Assembly: GCA_026770585.1 (NCBI GenBank)
Contig: MU646901.1
Location: 231,626-241,625 of the forward strand
Length of the DNA stretch: 10,000 nucleotides
DNA from: Baffinella frigidus
Taxonomy: Eukaryota; Cryptophyceae; Cryptomonadales; Baffinellaceae
Reading direction: 5' to 3'
Shown: in pieces, positions 1 through 7,025 of the stretch
How the letters are laid out: each line of letters starts with the position of its first letter
Position numbering within the stretch: position 1 is the first letter of the stretch
Position numbers and translations under genes: made by a program
The notes under the pieces: model-generated
The model's input: the letters and a program-made list of their open reading frames with translations, nothing else
The model's database searches: none
Told to the model about the DNA's origin: nothing

Positions 1-180
1 CCCCCCCTCACACACATACATCGGGCTGCGAAGATATTGTTCTGCCCGATTCGGACCAAGCATCGGTTACGATATCCGTAGGAACAACCAGATGTCTCTA
101 CTAATGGCCTACTGTAGGGTCCTAAGGATTATCCACTTTAGGGTTATTCACGAAACCCCTGTGTAGTCCGCTGTTCACTC

Positions 181-290
181 AGCAGCCACCGGGGGCTTCA
201 CGGATACAGTCCATCTCAACGATTTGTACTAGAATCCTATCCATTTGCTTTGGATTCTGACCGCATTTCCCCCGGATATCCGGGGGGAAA
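181..290. repeat. Degenerate copy of the 2889-3010 repeat, and a 25-bp palindrome
   Basis: Bases about 189-229 (GTCCATCTCAACGATTT and flanks) resemble 2938-2995 (GTCCACCTAAACGATTT). At 266-290 a near-perfect palindrome reads TTTCCCCC, GGATATCC, GGGGGGAAA, with one extra G on the right. Bases 1-180 contain no gene I can see. About 117-166 is a weak inverted match to 4214-4275. Confidence 0.4.
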
Positions 291-370
291 GGAACTCGGC
301 CGCTGCTAAGTGGTAGTCCTGAGGCGGGCGCTTCCCAGGACTCTGTCCAGAGACGAGCGCCTTTGGTTCG

Positions 371-440
371 GCCGCCTAATTAATTAGGAGGCCTAATTGA
401 TAGGAAGCCTAATTAATTAATTAGGCCGCCTAATTGATTG
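371..440. repeat. AT-rich palindrome cluster (CCTAATTAATTAGG)
   Basis: Bases 375-388 (CCTAATTAATTAGG) and 407-426 (GCCTAATTAA with its reverse complement) are perfect palindromes. GCCGCCTAATT occurs at both edges of the cluster and CCTAATTGAT occurs between and after the palindromes. No gene is seen here. Confidence 0.7.
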
Positions 441-576
441 ATCATGGTGTTGGTTATCGTTCGTGGTTGCCTTGATCGCCGCGAGCTTCCCGAGAATGTT
501 GACTCAACAATCCTGCACCTCAACCCTGATCTCCTTCGTTACCCTCAGAGCCTGTTTTTGGACAGTGACCGTACTG

Positions 577-884
577 GTGCGGTAACCGGACCGGACAGGG
601 CTTGTACTAGACAGGGTCTGAACCAAACAGGGTCTGCACCACGATACCCTCTCACTCCCGCGCGTGGTGACCGAACAATCTTGCACCGGTGGAAGCATGG
701 CTTTCCTGCGGAACAAGTTCCGGTGTCCGCCTATGTTGGGAGCTCGAAGAACCGAAAGGACTCAAGGCGGTAACCGGACCGGGTAGGGGTTGTACCACGA
801 TACCCTCTCACTCCCGCGCGTGTTGACTGAACAATCTTGCACCGGCGCGGTAACTTGGGGTAAAACCGCACCGGTGCAAGATTG
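577..884. repeat. Direct duplication ending in a hairpin
   Basis: About 579-689 and 769-845 are copies of one block: GCGGTAACCGGACCGG, then CACGATACCCTCTCACTCC, then CAATCTTGCACCGG. The first copy also carries extra ACAGGGTCTG units near 611-637. The 52-bp cores (638-689 and 794-845) differ at about two bases. The second copy then forms an inverted repeat, 832-851 against 865-884, with 20-bp arms and one mismatch. No credible gene is seen in 1-990. Confidence 0.75.
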
Positions 885-890
885 CGGTAC

Positions 891-992
891 AAACCCCAAA
901 CCCCAAACCCCAAACCCCAAACCCCAAACCCCAACCCCCCAACCCCAAACCCCAAACCCCAAACCCCAATCCCCAAACCCCAACCCCCAAAA
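891..992. repeat. Telomere-like (CCCCAAA)n tract
   Basis: This is about 14 units of CCCCAAA with a few CCCCAA or CCCCAAT variants. It ends at the exon A acceptor, so the sequence just before that 3' splice site is this repeat and not a normal pyrimidine tract. A shorter run of the same unit is at about 3373-3397. Confidence 0.9.
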
Positions 993-993
993 G

Positions 994-1074
994 GTGTACC
1001 GGAGGGACGAAGTGGACGCGTGCCACTACTTCTGCTTCCATCAAATGGACGGCGTCCGCGTCTTCTCGTGGGAG
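994..1074 (+). CDS. FARS2: PheRS exon A: class II motif 2
   Basis: This exon starts after an AG at 992-993, at the end of a CCCCAAA tract, and ends at GAG before GTGCCG. It gives VYRRDEVDACHY, two residues FC, then FHQMDGVRVFSWE. The R-R-D, H and FHQ positions are motif 2 of PheRS, which contacts ATP and helps hold the amino acid. Two places differ from the usual family pattern as I recall it: the usual Pro after HY is Phe, and the acidic residue after FHQ-x is Asp where Glu is usual. The 3' half, from 1032 on, is the first of three identical 163-bp tandem copies. Only this first copy has the YRRD part and an acceptor. Both exon ends are in phase 0. Confidence 0.85.
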
Positions 1075-4000
1075 GTGCCGCACCACACCCAACAACTCAT
1101 ATGACAACACATTTAATTTAATGATGCTAAGATAGCAAATTGATGATGCTAAGATAGCAAATTTCACCCTTAAGATAGCACGAAACAATGACTCCTGCTT
1201 CCATCAAATGGACGGCGTCCGCGTCTTCTCGTGGGAGGTGCCGCACCACACCCAACAACTCATATGACAACACATTTAATTTAATGATGCTAAGATAGCA
1301 AATTGATGATGCTAAGATAGCAAATTTCACCCTTAAGATAGCACGAAACAATGACTCCTGCTTCCATCAAATGGACGGCGTCCGCGTCTTCTCGTGGGAG
1401 GTGCCGCACCACACCCAACAACTCATATGACAACACATTTAATTTAATGATGCTAAGATAGCAAATTGATGATGCTAAGATAGCAAATTTCACCCTTAAG
1501 ATAGCACGAAACAATGACTCCTGCTTCCATCAAATGGACGGCGTCCGCGTCTTCTCCTAGGAGGTGCTCCATTACGCCCAGCATCCGACCCCCTGCTACT
1601 CCAAACTGGCAGTCTGCTTCACTAAAAAAGGTGACTGCAGAGATGAATGTTAATGGGGTAACGTCCTGAAAACCGGGTAGTTAGGAAGCTTGCTTTCATC
1701 AGATGGACGGGGTCCGGAGGTGCTTCATTCAATTTTGCGTCTTCTTCTTCTTCTTCTTCTTCTTCTTCTTCTTCTTCTTCTTCTTCTTCTTCTTCTTCTT
1801 CTTCTTCTTCTTCTTCTTCTTCTTCTTCTTCTTCTTTTTATTGTTATTACTCTCAAGCCTGGAGATGGACAATCCAAAAGTCCATGAGCCTTAAGATGAG
1901 CATTAGAGTATTCCGCACCCGGATACCAACAGGTCTACGTCCTTTTAAATTCGTATCTTCATTTCGGACGTGACCTCAAATTTAAATCAAATTTGGGCTC
2001 TTTTCGACAAGTTCGGTCAATTTCGCGAATTTCGCCGCTTTTTGTTTTAAAAATCAACGTTTCACGAAGACATAAATAGTGTCTTCGCGAAACGTAGACC
2101 TTTTTGCCTCCGGGGGCGGCTAGTTGGAGCTTGAAATGTCGTCTCCCGGTTAGCTCCAAAACGTCTCCGTACCACACAGTGGGCTTGGCAGGTACTACTA
2201 AAGAATTGCAAGTGTGTCCGTGACACATGTGGCGAGTGTCCAACACTATGTTTCGGTCAGCATGTGTGTGCCCAACACCCCGTTTTGGTCAGCATGCGTA
2301 TCCGTGCCACATGTGAGGAGTGTCCAACACTCCGTTTCTCCCGGTTAGCTCAAAAACGTCTCCGTACCACACAGTGGGCTTGGCAGGTACTACGGACGAA
2401 TTGCTCGGTATATCTTATCATCGGGTATTTAATCAAGACACTCTCTTTACATCTTATCAAGAATTGCAATTCTTTGCAATTCTTTAGTAGTACTTGCCAA
2501 ACGGCCACCTACCCAGAGTCGTAGATCCCCAAGTATACAACGTATACTAAGATGTACATCTTATCATCTTAGTATACGTTGTATACTTGGTGATATACGA
2601 CTCTGGGTAGGTGACCTTTCGACATCTTCTTGTCCCGTGTCGCCTCCCCCGAGCCCCCCTGAGTCTATCAACCGACATCTCGACCGGATTGTGTGCGCTG
2701 CATACAATCCCGTCGAGCGAAGTTTTTGCCACTCCTCACAGATGGATGCAGGATCTCGACCGGATTGTATGCAGGAACTGGGCGTGACTTCGCACGTGCC
2801 ACCTTCATCGGGGCCCTTCGTAGATTCCATCTCAGAAACTGTCCATCTGTGAGGAGTGGCTGCTGCCGGTGCATCTCCTGGGCAGAGACGATTTCTGGTA
2901 CACAACGAAGTTGATGGTTCGCACGTGCCAACTTCATCGGGCCCCTTCATAGATTCCATCTCAGAAACTGTCCACCTAAACGATTTCTGGTACACACCGA
3001 AGTTGATGGTCAAACCCCTCGGTGGTGCGATCGAAGCCGGTTCGGTTTCTCAGGTTATGTGCCTCCTCGCAGGAGCTGGGCGTGACGTCGCACGAAGAGG
3101 CGGCCCCGCTCGTCATGGCGAACCTCAAGGAGACTCTCTCGGCCATGGTACCGCCCCACTTTACTGCTACAGCGAAGTTTTTGTATTAGTCAACGCAAGG
3201 CGAACATCGAAAATCGCATGGCGAACCTCAAGGAGACTCCCTCGGCCATGGTAAAAATTACTACACATGAGTCACGTCCCGAAGCATTTGTGTAGTAATT
3301 TTCATGCAGATTTTTTAAAAGAAAAATACCTGTTCCCGGATGAAGTGGGGGGGGGGGGTTCAGGGCTAGGGCCAAACCCCAAACCCCAAACCCCAAAGGG
3401 GAACACGCAAGGCAGTCACCTCGGACAGTTGGCTTCGGCGTCCGCGTGACCGGTCACGCGGGCGCTCAAGAGCCTGCCGGCGGGGCTGGGGAACACGCAA
3501 GGCAGTCACCTCGGACAGTTGGCTTCGGCGTCCGCGTGACCGGTCACGCGGGCGCTCAAGAGCCTGCCGGCGGGGCTCGTCAGGGAAGTCCGCTGTGCGG
3601 GGTGGGGCGGTACACCACTCGAGGCCAGAAATTTGACAAGTTCAAGAAACGATAACAACTTTTTTTTTGAAATAGTCTCTTTTTCTCGCCACACCCCGCA
3701 CATCGGACTATCAAGGGATTTCGTGGATAGCACATGAGTGGATCAAGGAGACTCTTTCGGCCATGGTACCGCCCCACCCCGCTCGTAGATAGAGTGCCCC
3801 CCCCGAAATTTCACAGGTGAATTCCATGGGGGGGGGGGTCAAAATCCACCAGTGAAATTTCGAATCATGACAAGCGAATCGGCGAACCTCAAGGAGACTC
3901 TCTCGGCTATTGTACCGCCCCACCCCGCACAGCCCACCAGCCACCCCAAGTGGCTCAAACAGTGCCCTGGAAGGTCTTCGATTTTACCTTGGATCGGAGT

Positions 4001-4862
4001 CAGATCCGACCCTGATCCAAGGTAAATCGAAAATGACCCGGAGCACTGTTTGAGCCACCTCCAAGGGCTAGTGGGCGGACTTCATCCGGGAACAGGTATT
4101 TTTCTTTTAAAAATCTGCATGAAAGTTACTACACAAATGCTTCGGGACGTGACCTACGTGTTGTAATTTTCCTTGCCAGGATTTTGAAAGAAAAATACGT
4201 GTTCCCGCATTAGACTATGAAGGGATTTCGTGAGTAGCACATACGTGGATAATCGATAGGATCCTACGGTGTGACGAAACCCCAACGAGGCTCTCTCGGG
4301 CATGGTACCGCCACACTTTACTGCTAGGGCGAAGTTTTTTTATTAGTCAACGCAGCAGGGCTGAAGTGCACTGCGAATCCCAAGATTTTGTAAAAGTCAA
4401 CACCCCCACAAATCTGTCAACTTGAGAAACGAGATACACGTTGTACTAGTCAACGCAAGGCGAAAATCGAAAATCAAAGTACTCCGGACGTGTATCTCGT
4501 TTCTCAAGTTGACAGATTTGTGGGGGTGTTGACTTTTGCAAAATCTTGGGATTCGCAGTGCACTGCAGCCCTGCCTGAGTAAAATTTGGCTCGCCATAAC
4601 TGTTTTAGGTGCACTTTTGTACTGGAGGTCCTACTGTCAATGTATTTTATGGCGATGGGCGCGTTGAAGGACGTGGGGATCCCACATGTGACACGGACAC
4701 GCGTGCTGACCGAAACGGATTGCTGGACTCACGTGCTGACCGAAACAGAGTGTTGGACACTCCTCACATATGCCACAGACACACTTGCTGACCGAGGCGG
4801 GGTGTCGGACACACGCGTGCTGACAGAAATGGAGTTGAAGGACGTGGGGATCCCACTCTTCT

Positions 4863-4896
<34 letters not shown>

Positions 4897-6934
4897 GCTC
4901 TTCTTCTTCTTCTTCTTCTTCTTCTTCTTCTTCTTCTTCTTCTTTATTAACCTCTTAAAGTCCCTGTAAACAGGTCCTAGGCCTAGTGGAAAGTTATCAA
5001 CTTACTAACTACGCACCGGATCCCACATGTGTCACGGACCCGCATGCTGACTGAAACGGGGAGTTGGACACTCCCCATATGTGTCACGGACACACTTGCT
5101 GACCGAAGCGGGGTGTTGGGCACGCGTGCTGACCGAAAGACTGTGTTGGACATCCCCCACATTTGTCACGGACACACTCGCTGACCGAAACGAGGTGTCG
5201 GACACACGCTTGCTGACCGAAATGGAGTGTTGGACACTCCTCACATGTGGCACGGATACGCATGCTGACCGAAACGGGGTGTTAGGCACACACATGCTGA
5301 CCGAAACGGGGTGTTGGGCACACACACATGCTGACCGAAACACAGTGTTGGACACTCGCCACATGTGTCACGGACACTCTTGCTGACCGAAACGGGGTGT
5401 TGGGCACACACTTGCTGACCGAAACGGAGTGTTGGACACACAGATGCAGGGGGTGTTCGGAGACGTGACATGTGCCCATGACACGCATGATGACCGAAAT
5501 GAAGTGTGGACACGCATGCTGACAGACACGGGAGTGTCGGACACACACATGCTGACCGAAACGGGGTGCTGGGCACACGCGTGCTGACGAAGCAAAGTGT
5601 TGGACACACACAGGACACACATGCTGACCGAAACGAGGTGTTGGACACACAGGTGAAGGGGGTGTTCGGGGACGTGGAGATGAAGTGGGAGGAGTCCTAC
5701 TTCCCCTTCACAGGTGAGTCCCCCGCGCCACTGTTGACTAAACTATTTCCCCCCTGGATGGTTGACTAAGCTCAAAGTTTCTGGGAAGGGTGGACACCCT
5801 AATTCCGGCGTCAACCTAATTACTAAATCGAAACACCGACTCAATCCGAGCGTTTCCTGGATTTGTGGTACAGATGACTAACCCGAACGGTTCCTGGTAC
5901 TGAACGTTCAACAACATCTTCTTTTTGTTGTTTCTTTGCATCATTAAATTGTTTCTTGATTAAAGATAATTCCGCTTTCTTTGCTAATGCTTTTTGGAAA
6001 GCTTCTATCTGTTTTTCGCTTCTTGGTTTTTTAGTCTGCGCTATTTTGATAGGTGTTTCTACGCCCTGTTTAAACATGAACCCGGTAAGATCTCATCTTT
6101 CCTGATAATGCCACAAGCTAACGCCAGCGGATCCCTTAGCCTACGGTAGGAACCCCCCCTCCTCCTACGACGTTTAAACCCAAAAGGTCTTTAAAAGTCG
6201 TAGGAGGGGGGCTCCTACCGTAGGCAACCCGTAGACTCTAAGTACCTCGCTGGCGTTAGCTTTTCGGATGACTGACCTGACCGCCTTGTATTATCCCGCT
6301 TGTATGATTCAGCCGCCCGGCATTCATAGGCCAACGTCCTGAAAACCGGGTAGTTAGGCCTACGGTTTTGACTACTGTAGGCCGTAGGGCCCCTAGGACC
6401 TAAGGTTTCATAGGACCCCCCCTCGGCCCCTACGGCCTACCGTAGGAAATACCGTAGGCCTAACTACCCGGTTTTCAGTCCGTTACCCTATTAGCATACC
6501 CCACAAACCAACCAACGGTGCCCAAGATGATTCATCATGGGCCCATCTTTAGGGGTTAGGGTTTATGGTACAACCGCTGCCCGGATTAGTCAACCCACTC
6601 TCGTGCGCAAATCCGGGTTCGTCCGGGAACATGTTTAATTTAAAAGAAAAGGGCGTATCAAACCGGATGCTGGCCCTAATTGAATTTACTTAGGGCCCTA
6701 ATTAACCTTTGTCCAATTCCTATGAACAAATAGGGATCCATTTTCTGTTAAATCAAACATGCCCCCGGATTAGGGTCAGTCACGTCGCCAGTACACACGC
6801 TGCACGGATCTCATCCGGTCAGGTATTTAATTTAAATGCTCGGCGGAGTTCCCCATACAACGAAAATTACTACACAACCGATAAAAGAGGATCATGGATA
6901 CCACGATCGCAGCTGCTAACATGAAGATTCTCCA

Positions 6935-7025
<91 letters not shown>

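Noticed and set aside
891-992. True chromosome end
   Set aside because: The tract is internal, short and followed directly by a coding exon, and a different telomere-like unit appears at 9307-9430.
1032-1567. CRISPR-like array
   Set aside because: The copies are contiguous 163-bp units with no unique spacers and they contain exon sequence.
1959-2246. Minus-strand ORF of 95 codons with a fairly mixed composition
   Set aside because: It overlaps the 68-bp direct repeat, a hairpin and the minisatellite piece, and it is not recognisable as a family.
5032-5650. Several Cys/Ser/Pro-rich ORFs in all frames
   Set aside because: They are translations of the minisatellite of about 32 bp.
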